A stretch of 64,000 nt of DNA, taken from positions 1 through 64,000 of the forward strand of contig NZ_JAUEDK010000024.1 of the NCBI RefSeq assembly GCF_030385785.1, given 5' to 3'. Below the pieces are notes generated by a model. The model was not told where the DNA came from, searched no databases, and saw nothing but the letters and a program-made list of their open reading frames with translations. Source of the stretch: Crenobacter oryzisoli (GTDB lineage: Bacteria > Pseudomonadota > Gammaproteobacteria > Burkholderiales > Chromobacteriaceae). Positions 46,149 through 54,579 of this stretch are shown in pieces (position 1 is the first letter of the stretch; the number at the start of each line of letters is the position of its first letter). The position numbers and the translations under genes are program-made.

Positions 46149-46700
46149 ATGAAAATCAAATTCCTACTCAGTATCGGTGCTCTGCTGCTAGCGCAGCAGG
46201 CACTGGCCGCCTGCGACAAGGACGGCTGGCGACAACTGCTGCGCCATGCCGATGCCCCCGCCGTTGTCACCTACGTCAAGAACCAGCACTGCGACCTTAA
46301 CCAATCGCTAGACGACGTTTCCAAGACACCACTGGTTTACGCGATCGATGGTCGTAACCGTGCCGCTGTGCAGGCGCTGCTGCAGTCCGGCGCCAATCCC
46401 AATGCCGATGGTTACGATGGCAACACGCCGCTATTCTATGCAGTAGCGGCCAAGGATCTTGGCATCGTAGAGGATCTGATTGCGAGGGGAGCCGACGTCA
46501 ATGCATCTACTCGCACGAGCGAGATCACCGTGTTGATGGCAGCAGTACTTGACTCCACACCTGCCATCGTTGCCTATCTAGTGGCTCATGGAGCCTCACT
46601 GGATGACACCGATAAATACGGCCACAAGGCCATCAACTACGTCGACAAGCTACCAACCAAGCGACAAGCTGCGATACGTGCCGCACTAAAAAAGCGTTGA
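46149..46700 (+). CDS. Exported ankyrin-repeat protein, probable immunity protein
   Basis: The 183-residue protein has a signal peptide (MKIKFLLSIGALLLAQQALA) and three to four ankyrin repeats, with TPLVYAIDGRNRAAVQALLQ, NTPLFYAVAAKDLGIVEDLI and TVLMAAVLDSTPAIVAYLV as helix pairs. It begins directly after the stop of the effector gene. A periplasmic ankyrin protein behind a peptidoglycan-attacking effector is best explained as immunity protein: it would bind and block the toxin in the producer's periplasm. This role is inferred from position and export. Confidence 0.75.
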   Translation: MKIKFLLSIGALLLAQQALAACDKDGWRQLLRHADAPAVVTYVKNQHCDLNQSLDDVSKTPLVYAIDGRNRAAVQALLQSGANPNADGYDGNTPLFYAVAAKDLGIVEDLIARGADVNASTRTSEITVLMAAVLDSTPAIVAYLVAHGASLDDTDKYGHKAINYVDKLPTKRQAAIRAALKKR

Positions 46701-46756
46701 TTGAGCGCACCGCCTTCCGTGGGTCATTTGGAATATCACTCTGACATTCAGAAATA

Positions 46757-46789
46757 AAAAAAGCCGACCTGCATCATGGGGCGGCTTTT
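46757..46789 (+). terminator. Terminator after the T6SS module
   Basis: AAAAGCCG / CGGCTTTT stem with a longer partly paired loop, 56 bp after the ankyrin gene. It lies just before the second dusA-like repeat. Confidence 0.7.
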
Positions 46790-46869
46790 CATTTGGTGCA
46801 TCGCAAAGTGCTACAGCACAAAAGCAATACCGCCAAGATTTTAATATATAACCCACTTTTCTGATCAAT

Positions 46870-46995
46870 TGCGCCTATCCAGCATCGGAGCGACCAAACC
46901 GACACACGCCAAGCGGGCCTCTCCAAGCGCTTCTGAGCAGCCGCTACAGCCTCCACCGGCACCCTAGCGGTTCTGTTTTGTCCATTTCCGCCCAT
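46870..46995 (-). pseudogene. 5' remnant of a dusA gene
   Basis: On the minus strand an ATG at 46995 opens MGGNGQNRTARVPVE and continues to ERPAWRVSV, like the leader of DusA. A 5-bp insertion then shifts the frame, after which VAPMLD of the DusA core can be read before the similarity ends and a stop follows. The rest of the gene is missing. It is best seen as the old 5' end of dusA cut off by insertion of the 7-kb segment to its left. Confidence 0.6.
46878..46891 (+). repeat. Putative attachment repeat, right copy
   Basis: TCCAGCATCGGAGC is identical to 39809-39822 and lies in the same direction. It marks the right edge of the proposed island. Confidence 0.6.
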
Positions 46996-47080
46996 TCCCG
47001 ACCTTTCAGGCAGCAAACCGTGCGATTGCACCGCGCCCAACAGTCACGCTAAGCAATTGAAAAATATCGTGATTATCCAG

Positions 47081-47688
47081 AAAAAAACCGCTCAGCTCAT
47101 CAACCGTTATGGCTATTCGCTAAAAACCCATTCCATGGCCCTCTCCTTTTGCCACGTCACGCCGAGGCTGGTTCGCTAGTGCCAAGTAAGAACGAATTTT
47201 TGTGCGATCAGGATTTCGGACACCAGCTCTCTAGACTCGCTCCTTGAGCGGCTGAGGGGTCGCCTCCCATGCCTCCCGGGGACATCCACACAAAGCCAGG
47301 AATTTCTGAACAGACTGTCTGGCAATGAACGACATAACACCAGAGGCGATGGAGGAGCACCAACCAACACTGAGCCGCACGGCTTTTGCAAGACTGTAGG
47401 ACGAAGATTGTCAAACTGTATGACGCATGTAGCGATGCGCCATACCAGCAGCAGATCAAAGAAAGCCATCCCTGGGATGGCCTGTGGCGATCTGGCTATC
47501 GACCGGTTCTGTTATCTAACACCGCCACGTAATGCCTATAGCATAAAAAATGAACAGTGGATTGGACTCGATTAGGGATGGCATAATCCGCGCCGGCTTA
47601 TAAGTGCTGTAACAAAACAATGATAAATAAATTAGTCAACTTATAAAAATTCATAACCAATAACCTAGCCCACGTGTATCGCTACTGC
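47081..47688. other. Intergenic region before the NRPS gene
   Basis: About 600 bp without a convincing gene. A hairpin GCCATCC / GGATGGC at 47467-47482 is followed on the minus strand by a T-rich tail and may be a terminator. A 97-codon minus-strand frame at 47176-47469 has no ribosome site and no recognisable content. The last 100 bp before the NRPS start are AT-rich and probably contain its promoter. Confidence 0.5.
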
Positions 47689-50600
47689 ATGACAAATCTG
47701 CCAGTCCGACAGCCTGATGCCTGTCAAACGCCCCCTGCCCCGTTCCCTCTGACCGAACTGCAGCACGCCTACTGGCTTGGCGAACAGCCGGCCTACCGCC
47801 TGCACACGCCAGCGTTTCTGCACCGCTGCTTTTTCGCCGACACGCTGGATGTGCCGCGGCTGGAGTCGGCCATCCTTGCCGTGGTGCAGTCGCAGCCTTC
47901 GCTGACGGTCGAGATTCTTCCCGACGGCACCCAGCGCCCGCTGCCGCCGCCGGCGCAGCTTGCGCTGCCGGTAAAGGACTACGGCCATGTCACCGCGGAC
48001 CTGGCCAAGGCCTATCTGGCCGAGCGCAAGACCACCCTGGAGTCCGAGCTGCCGCCGTTCGGGCGCGGCCTGCAGTTTGCCTGCCTCGTCGACCGGGTGG
48101 CCGATGGCTATTACGTGCACTTCCTGTTCCGCCTGATCGCCTTCGATGCGATGTCGATGTGGCTGTTCCTGAACGATATGTGCAGCGTCTATCTCGGCCG
48201 GAGCGCCCCGCAGCCGCAGGCAGCCAAGTTCGCCGACTTCGTGCAGCAGCGCCACGAGCTGATGCGCAGCGAGGGCTACCAGCGTTCGCTGGAATACTGG
48301 CAGGAGCGCGTCAAGGAACTGCCCAACGCACCGGAGCTGCCGCTGGTCGATCACGATGCCATTCCGGAGAGGTCGACGTTCCGCCGCATCCGCATCAGCC
48401 TGAATGCCCGACAGGTCGAGGCGCTGCATGCACAGGCCCGTCGTTGCGGGGTCAGCATCAACAGCCTGCTGTGCACGATGTACGCCGACGTGCTGCGGCT
48501 GTGGTCGAAGAACACCTCGTTCATCATCAATATGCTGGTGAGCCATCGGCCGAACGACGACGACCGTTTCGCCCACGTGTTCGGCAACTTCGGCAGCACC
48601 ATGCCGGTCGAGGCCGTGGACGTGGAGGGCGGCCTGCGCGAGCGGGCCCGCGCGCTGCAGCGCAAGATGTTCCGCGACCTGAAGCACCTGCAGGTGGCCG
48701 GCGTCGAGGTGATCCGCGCCATGGGGCGCAGCGGCAGCATCGTGCCGGCCATGCCGGTGGTGTTCGCCAGCTCCCTGGGCCTGCCGATGGGCGAGCTGTT
48801 GAGCCCGGTCGATCTGGGCTGGGAACTCCGCGCCGGCGGCCTGCAGACCCCGCAGGTACTGCTCGACTGCCAGGTCTACATGGACGGCGAGCAGCTGACG
48901 CTAAACTGGGACTACGTGGTCGAGGCCTTCCAGCCGGGCGTGATCGAGGACATGTTCAAGTCCTTCGGCGATCAGCTGATGGGCCTGATCGACGACACCA
49001 CGCTGGACACCCCGCAATTGCCGTTCGTACCGGCGCGTAACCTCGCCGCGCGCCAGGCGGCCAACGCCTCGGAAAAACCGCTGCCGACCGGCCTGCTGCA
49101 CGACTTCTTCGCCGCAGCCTGTCGCCAGCACGCTGAGCGCCCGGCCATCATCAGCGATGCCCGCACCCTGTCTTACGACGCGCTGTGGTGTCTGACCACC
49201 CGCCTGGCCGCCCAGCTGCGCGAGCACGCAGTGGGCCGAAACGACCTGGTGGCCATCGTGGCCCGGCGTGGCTGGCGCCAAGTATCAGCGGCGATGGCGA
49301 CGGTGCAGGCCGGCGGCGCCTACCTGCCGGTGTCCAGCGAACTGCCGGCCGAGCGCAAGGCCTGGCTGATCGGCCAGGAGGGCGTGAAAGTGGCGCTGGT
49401 CGAGCGCGCCCTGGCCGACGGTTTCGAGCTGCCGGCCGGCGTCACCATGCTGATCCTGGAAGACGTGCTGCCCGACGGCGAGCCCGGCGAGGCGGTTGAG
49501 CTGCCGTCGGTGCAAGGCGAGCTGGACCTGGCCTACGTGATCTTCACCTCCGGTTCCACCGGCCAGCCCAAGGGGGTGATGATCGACCACCGCGGCGCGG
49601 TCAACACCATCCAGGACATCATCGACCGCTTCGGGTTGACGCCGGAAGACCGCGTGATCGGCATCTCGGCGTTCAACTTCGACCTGTCGGTGTACGACAT
49701 CTTCGGCAGCCTGGGCACCGGCGCCGCGCTGGTGTTGCCGCCGTACAGCGAAACCCCGTCGCCGGACGACTGGGCGCGCATGGTGCGCGAACACGAGGTG
49801 TCGGTATGGAACACCGTGCCGGCGCTGCTGGAGATGCAGATCGAGTACCTCGGCGCGCGCGCGGCCAGCGATCTGGCTTCGCTGCGTCTGGTGATGCTCA
49901 GCGGCGACTGGATTCCAGTCAGCCTGCCGGGCCGTCTGGCCGCCCAGCTGCCGGACACCGTGCTGATCGGCATGGGCGGCGCCACCGAGGCGTCGATCTG
50001 GTCCAACTACTTCGTGGTCGACCGCGTCGACCCGAGCTGGAAGAGCATTCCCTATGGCTGGCCGCTGGCCAACCAAAGCTTCCACGTGCTGACCCGCGAC
50101 CTGCGCCACGCGCCGACCGGCGTGCCGGGCGAGCTGTACATCGGCGGCATCGGCGTGGCCAAGGGTTACTACAACGACCCGGAACGCACCGCCGCCAGCT
50201 TCATCACCCATCCACAAACCGGCGAGCGGCTGTACCGCACCGGCGACATGGGGCGCTACCACGAAAGCGGCTACCTCGAGTTCCTCGGCCGCAACGACGA
50301 CCAGGTGAAGATCCGCGGCTTCCGCATCGAGCTGGGCGAAATCGACGCCGTGCTCGACCGCTGTCCGGGCGTGCGCAGCGCCGCCACCATCGTGCGCCAA
50401 GGCCACAGCCAGGACCGCCAGCTGGTGACGCTGTACGTGCCGGAACACGACGAGGTCGGCGAGACGGCGCTGCGCGAGCATCTGGCGCGCACGCTGCCCG
50501 ACTATATGGTGCCGGCGCAGTTCATCGCGCTGGAGCAGCTCCCGGTCACCGCCAACGGCAAGGTCAACCGCAAGGCGCTGGCCGACATCGCCGCCGCGCT

Positions 50601-51696
50601 GCCGCCGGCCGAACGCGCCAAGCGCGCGCCGCGCAACGCCGACGAACAGCGTCTGGCCGACATCTGGCAGGCGCTGCTCAACATCGATGCGCCGGGCATC
50701 GACGACAACTTCTTCGAGCAGGGCGGCACCTCGCTCTTGGCGGTGCGCCTGCTCAACGCGATCGCCGGCGAATTCGGCCACAGCCTGCCGCTGGCGTCCT
50801 TGCTGCGCCACGGCACCATCGCTGCCCAGGCCGCGCTGTTGGCCGACAGCGGCGCCCAGCCGGCCAGCCGCAGTCCGCTGGTGACGCTGCGCGACGGCCC
50901 ACTTGATCACCAGGGCAGCGCGCTGGTGGTGGTGCATCCAGTGGGCGGCAACGTGCTGTGCTACCGCGAGCTGACCGGCTTGGTGCCGGACGGCATGGCG
51001 GTGCTGGCGCTGCAGTCGCCGGGCGACGGTTCTGCCCGCGAGGTCGACGAGCTGGCCGCGCGCTACATCGAGGCGCTGTCCAGCCAACTGACCGGGCGGC
51101 CCCTGCACCTGCTCGGCTGGTCGATGGGCGGCGTGATCGCCCAGGAGATGACCCGCCAGCTGGAAGCCGCGGGCATCGCTCCGGTCGGCCTGACCCTGAT
51201 CGACAGCTGGCAGTCGGCCGAGAGCCGCACGGCAGTCCGGCTCGAAGGCTATGCGGCGCTGCATAACTTCGTGCGCGACCTGTTGGGTAGCACGCCGATG
51301 CCGGATGCGTTCGCCGCCATCGAGGCGCTGGACGCGAACCGGCAGCCGGAGGCCGCGCTGGCCGTGCTGCGCGAGGCGGGCGTCGCCGGCGGGCAGATGT
51401 CGGCGCAGGAGTTCGTCGCGCTGCTGGCCGAATACCAGGCCAACTACAACGCCCTGGTGCGTCATGCGCCACAGCCGGTCAGCACGCCGACGCGCCTGTT
51501 CCGCGCCACCCGCAGCCAGCGCTTCCCGCTGCTCGCCGGCTTTGCCGTGCCGGACGGCGGCCATGTCGAGCAGGTGGCAATGGACGAGGATCACTTCTCG
51601 ATCTTCCAGGGCGAGGCGCTGCGCAGCATCGTCGCGCAGGCGCTGCGGCAGGACGCCGAGGCGGAACACGCCCTGGCCGACGCCCCGGCACGCTGA
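47689..51696 (+). CDS. Single-module NRPS (Cy-like / A / T / TE)
   Basis: The roughly 1335-residue protein has four domains. 1: a heterocyclisation-type condensation domain (about 15-450) opening with FPLTELQHAYWLGEQ, the Cy hallmark; the Cy catalytic motif DxxxxDxxS is here RLIAFDAMS, so the first Asp is Arg148 and the second, Asp153, is kept. 2: an adenylation domain (about 465-960; IFTSGSTGQPKG, YRTGDMG, NGKVNRK). Pocket positions read Asp665, Leu666, Tyr669, Asn708, then Ile770-Trp771, which agrees with cysteine-activating domains. 3: a carrier domain with Ser1015 in GGTSLLAVRL. 4: a thioesterase with Ser1145 in GWSMGG and His1302. Start: ATG 47689, or GTG 47674; neither has a clear Shine-Dalgarno. 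Export and tailoring genes follow on the same strand. The product is unknown. Confidence 0.88.
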   Translation: MTNLPVRQPDACQTPPAPFPLTELQHAYWLGEQPAYRLHTPAFLHRCFFADTLDVPRLESAILAVVQSQPSLTVEILPDGTQRPLPPPAQLALPVKDYGHVTADLAKAYLAERKTTLESELPPFGRGLQFACLVDRVADGYYVHFLFRLIAFDAMSMWLFLNDMCSVYLGRSAPQPQAAKFADFVQQRHELMRSEGYQRSLEYWQERVKELPNAPELPLVDHDAIPERSTFRRIRISLNARQVEALHAQARRCGVSINSLLCTMYADVLRLWSKNTSFIINMLVSHRPNDDDRFAHVFGNFGSTMPVEAVDVEGGLRERARALQRKMFRDLKHLQVAGVEVIRAMGRSGSIVPAMPVVFASSLGLPMGELLSPVDLGWELRAGGLQTPQVLLDCQVYMDGEQLTLNWDYVVEAFQPGVIEDMFKSFGDQLMGLIDDTTLDTPQLPFVPARNLAARQAANASEKPLPTGLLHDFFAAACRQHAERPAIISDARTLSYDALWCLTTRLAAQLREHAVGRNDLVAIVARRGWRQVSAAMATVQAGGAYLPVSSELPAERKAWLIGQEGVKVALVERALADGFELPAGVTMLILEDVLPDGEPGEAVELPSVQGELDLAYVIFTSGSTGQPKGVMIDHRGAVNTIQDIIDRFGLTPEDRVIGISAFNFDLSVYDIFGSLGTGAALVLPPYSETPSPDDWARMVREHEVSVWNTVPALLEMQIEYLGARAASDLASLRLVMLSGDWIPVSLPGRLAAQLPDTVLIGMGGATEASIWSNYFVVDRVDPSWKSIPYGWPLANQSFHVLTRDLRHAPTGVPGELYIGGIGVAKGYYNDPERTAASFITHPQTGERLYRTGDMGRYHESGYLEFLGRNDDQVKIRGFRIELGEIDAVLDRCPGVRSAATIVRQGHSQDRQLVTLYVPEHDEVGETALREHLARTLPDYMVPAQFIALEQLPVTANGKVNRKALADIAAALPPAERAKRAPRNADEQRLADIWQALLNIDAPGIDDNFFEQGGTSLLAVRLLNAIAGEFGHSLPLASLLRHGTIAAQAALLADSGAQPASRSPLVTLRDGPLDHQGSALVVVHPVGGNVLCYRELTGLVPDGMAVLALQSPGDGSAREVDELAARYIEALSSQLTGRPLHLLGWSMGGVIAQEMTRQLEAAGIAPVGLTLIDSWQSAESRTAVRLEGYAALHNFVRDLLGSTPMPDAFAAIEALDANRQPEAALAVLREAGVAGGQMSAQEFVALLAEYQANYNALVRHAPQPVSTPTRLFRATRSQRFPLLAGFAVPDGGHVEQVAMDEDHFSIFQGEALRSIVAQALRQDAEAEHALADAPAR

Positions 51697-51820
51697 GCCG
51701 GCTTTCTCCCTGCGACCGCTCGACCCGGGGCCCGCCACGGCGGCCCCGGGTTTCCCGCGTCAGAAACCGCCACCCGCGCCCCGCGCGGGCGGCACACCGG
51801 ATATTTCACGGAGCCGTTGA

Positions 51821-52948
51821 ATGAACAAACCTGAGCTCGTGCCCACCGACACCGCGCCGCCGGGCCACGCCAAGCCCGCCCCCGGCGGCCCCGCCAGCCG
51901 CAAGCGCCGCCTGATTCTCGCCGTCATCCTGCTGACGACGCTGGCCGTGGCAGGTCGCATGGCGTGGCGCAGCCATAATTTCGAAGAAACCGACAATGCC
52001 TACCTGGCGGCCCATGTCAGCGTGATCTCGCCTCGCATTGCCGGCGTGGTGCACAAGGTGCTGGTGGCCGACAACCAGCTGGTGCGCGCCGGCGATCCGC
52101 TCGTCGAGCTGGACGCCGCCGACCAGCAAGTAAAAATCGCCCAGATCAAGGCGCAGATTGCCCAGACCGACGAGCAGATCCGCCAGATGGGCGAAGAGCT
52201 CAAGCAGGCCGATGCCGAAGCGCAGGCTGCCCAGGCGCTGGTGGCCCGGGCCCGGGCGCAGTGGGTGCGCAACGACGCCGAGGCCCGCCGGGTCACCTCG
52301 CTGCACGACGTGCAGCTGAAGTCGGTGTCGACGTCGGAGCTGGACAGCGCGGTGGCCGCTCGCGCGAGCGCCACGGCCGAGGTACAGGCGCAGCAGTTCC
52401 AAGCCAAGGCCGCCAGCGCCAAGAGCGGCGCGGTCGATGCCGCGCGCGCCGCCGTGCTGGCGCAGAAAAAGGTGCTCGCCGCCCAGTTGCAGGACGCCGA
52501 ACTGCAGCTCGGCTACACCCGCATCGTCGCGCCGGTCGACGGCCGGATCGGCAAGAAAAGCATCGAGGTCGGCGCGCGGGTCCAGACCGGCCAACAGCTC
52601 CTGGCGATCGTCCAGGACGGGGTCTGGGTGACGGCCAATTTCAAGGAGACCCAACTTGCCGGCCTGTTCGCCGGCCAGCAGGCCAAGGTGAAGATCGACG
52701 CCTTCCCGGGACAGGAGTTCACCGGCAAGGTCGACAGCTTCTCGCCGGCCTCGGGTGCGCAGTTCTCGCTGCTGCCGCCGGATAACGCGACCGGCAACTT
52801 CACCAAGATCGTGCAGCGTATTCCGGTGAAAGTGCTGCTCGACCCGAAGGCGGTCAAAGCGATGAACGACCGTCTGGCGCCCGGCATGTCGGCGGTCGTC
52901 GAGGTCGATCTGCGCCAGGGCAAGCCCGCCGCCGGGGCGGCACGCTGA
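51821..52948 (+). CDS. EmrA/HlyD-type periplasmic adaptor
   Basis: The 375-residue membrane fusion protein has a cytoplasmic Pro-rich start, one transmembrane helix (about 31-49), a biotinyl-lipoyl half-motif (FEETDNAYLAAHVSVISPRIAGVV), a long coiled coil (about 100-215) and the second lipoyl/beta-barrel part (YTRIVAPVDGRIGKKSIEVGARV). It bridges the inner-membrane transporter and the outer-membrane channel encoded behind it. It lies 124 bp after the NRPS gene and overlaps the transporter gene by one base. Confidence 0.92.
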   Translation: MNKPELVPTDTAPPGHAKPAPGGPASRKRRLILAVILLTTLAVAGRMAWRSHNFEETDNAYLAAHVSVISPRIAGVVHKVLVADNQLVRAGDPLVELDAADQQVKIAQIKAQIAQTDEQIRQMGEELKQADAEAQAAQALVARARAQWVRNDAEARRVTSLHDVQLKSVSTSELDSAVAARASATAEVQAQQFQAKAASAKSGAVDAARAAVLAQKKVLAAQLQDAELQLGYTRIVAPVDGRIGKKSIEVGARVQTGQQLLAIVQDGVWVTANFKETQLAGLFAGQQAKVKIDAFPGQEFTGKVDSFSPASGAQFSLLPPDNATGNFTKIVQRIPVKVLLDPKAVKAMNDRLAPGMSAVVEVDLRQGKPAAGAAR

Positions 52949-54555
52949 TGGCGGCCGAAGCGAGTCGGGCGGCCGGTGCGCTGAAGCCGCCAACGGCCCC
53001 CGCCGCCGCGCCGCCGGCGCCCGAGCCGGCGGTCGACACGCGCACCTGGATCGCCATTTTCGCCGCCATTCTCGGGGTGTTCATGGCGATTCTGGACATC
53101 CAGGTCACCAATGCCTCGTTGCGCGAGATCCGCGGCTCGCTGTCGGCCACGGTGGAGGAAGGCTCGTGGATGACCACTTCCTACCTGGCGGCCGAGGTGG
53201 TGGTGATTCCGCTGACCGCCTTCTTCGTGCGGGTGTTCAGCGCGCGGGTCTACATGCTCGGCAATGTCGCGCTGTTCCTGGTGTTTTCCACGCTGTGCGG
53301 CTACGCCTGGAACCTGCCGTCGATGATCGTTTTCCGCGCGCTGCAGGGCTTTACCGGCGGGGCGCTGATCCCGACGGCGATGACGCTGATCCTGACCCGG
53401 CTGCCGCCGTCCAAGCGCACCATCGGTCTGGCCTGGCTGATGCTGTCGAGCACCATGGCGCCGGCCTTCGGCCCGACGCTGGGCGGCATCCTGACCAACC
53501 TCTACGGCTGGCCGTCGATCTTCTTCATCAACTGGGCGCCGGGCATGCTGATGCTGGCCGGACTGGCCTATGGCCTCGGCCGCGAACCGCTGCAGCTCAA
53601 GCTCTTGCGCGAGGCCGACTGGCCGGCGATCGCGTCGATGGCCATCGGGCTGGGCTCGCTGATCGTGTTCCTGGAGGAAGGCAACAGCAAGGACTGGTTC
53701 GCTTCCGACCTGATCCGCGGCTGCGCGCTGGCAGCCCTGCTTGGCATCGTCGCCTGGGTGGCGATTTTGCAGACCCGCGACAAGCCCTTCGTCAACCTCT
53801 CGCTGTTCGCGCGTCGCACCTTCGGCGTGTCGTCGCTGGTCGGCGCGGCGGCGGGCATGGGGCTGTACGGCTCGACCTTCGTGCTGCCGTTGTTCCTGTC
53901 CGAGATCGCCGGCTACAACTCGTTGCGCATCGGCGAGGTGATCATGTGGATGGGGCTGCCGCAGATCGTGATGATGCCGCTGGCCGCCGCGTTCGCGAAG
54001 CGCTTCGACAACCGCGTGCTCTGCTCGATCGGGCTGCTGCTGTTCGCCGGCTCCTGCTTCATGAATTCCACCATGGACGCCACCACCGGCTACGACCAGC
54101 TGGTGTTCTCGCAGGTGCTGCGCGCGCTCGGCCAACCGTTGATCGTGCTGACGCTGTCTAACTTCGCGATTCACCGCGTCGAGCTGACCAATCTGTCGTC
54201 GGCCTCCGGCCTGTACAACATGGCGCGCATTCTGGGCGGCGCGGTCGGGACGGCAATCCTGGCCACCACCATCACCCTGCGCGAGCACTTTCACTCGGCC
54301 CGGCTCGGCGAGTCGGTCTCGCTGTTTTCCGGCGCGGTGCAAGAGCGGCTGGAGCAACTGACCGGCCGCTTCGTGGCGCAGGGCAGCGACCCGGTCAGCG
54401 CCGGGCAGCAGGCGATGGTCGCGCTCGACCATCTCGTCCGCCGCGAGTCCTACGTCATGGCCTACAACGACTGCTTTTTCATCCTCGGTTGCGTGCTGAC
54501 GGGCTCGATTGCCGTGATGTGGCTGGCCGACCGGGTGATCGCCGGCGGCAAGTAA
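52948..54555 (+). CDS. EmrB-type MFS exporter (DHA2, 14 helices)
   Basis: The 535-residue transporter belongs to the DHA2 drug:proton antiporter family, with IFAAILGVFMAILDIQVTNASL as helix 1, the motif C-like segment GPTLGGILTNLYGWPSIFFINW and the EmrB-type length. The first 30 residues are Ala/Pro-rich and cytoplasmic. It pairs with the adaptor upstream and the outer-membrane factor downstream. In this setting it probably exports the NRPS product and may confer self-resistance. Confidence 0.92.
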   Translation: MAAEASRAAGALKPPTAPAAAPPAPEPAVDTRTWIAIFAAILGVFMAILDIQVTNASLREIRGSLSATVEEGSWMTTSYLAAEVVVIPLTAFFVRVFSARVYMLGNVALFLVFSTLCGYAWNLPSMIVFRALQGFTGGALIPTAMTLILTRLPPSKRTIGLAWLMLSSTMAPAFGPTLGGILTNLYGWPSIFFINWAPGMLMLAGLAYGLGREPLQLKLLREADWPAIASMAIGLGSLIVFLEEGNSKDWFASDLIRGCALAALLGIVAWVAILQTRDKPFVNLSLFARRTFGVSSLVGAAAGMGLYGSTFVLPLFLSEIAGYNSLRIGEVIMWMGLPQIVMMPLAAAFAKRFDNRVLCSIGLLLFAGSCFMNSTMDATTGYDQLVFSQVLRALGQPLIVLTLSNFAIHRVELTNLSSASGLYNMARILGGAVGTAILATTITLREHFHSARLGESVSLFSGAVQERLEQLTGRFVAQGSDPVSAGQQAMVALDHLVRRESYVMAYNDCFFILGCVLTGSIAVMWLADRVIAGGK

Positions 54556-54579
54556 GCTCCGGTGCAAGGATTTAAGACA

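Larger units (their letters stand above)
39823..46891 (+). mobile_element. Putative genomic island at the dusA 5' end (T6SS module)
   Basis: The segment between the two dusA-derived repeats is about 7.1 kb and holds vgrG, three accompanying genes and little else. The order dusA body - repeat - new 5' region - cargo - repeat - old dusA 5' remnant is what integration at dusA leaves behind. There is no integrase gene inside, so it is either a remnant or was formed by recombination with a related island. Boundaries are inferred from the repeats only. Confidence 0.5.

Noticed and set aside
47176-47469. 97-codon minus-strand frame before the NRPS gene
   Set aside because: No Shine-Dalgarno, no recognisable domain and unlikely composition; probably chance.
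47618-47636. Fur-box-like AT-rich sequence before the NRPS gene
   Set aside because: Only about 11 of 19 positions agree with the Fur consensus and the stretch is AT-rich anyway; iron control is not supported.
49285-51738. Long minus-strand frame opposite the NRPS gene
   Set aside because: Same pattern: antisense to a clear gene, composition of a codon shadow, no ribosome site.
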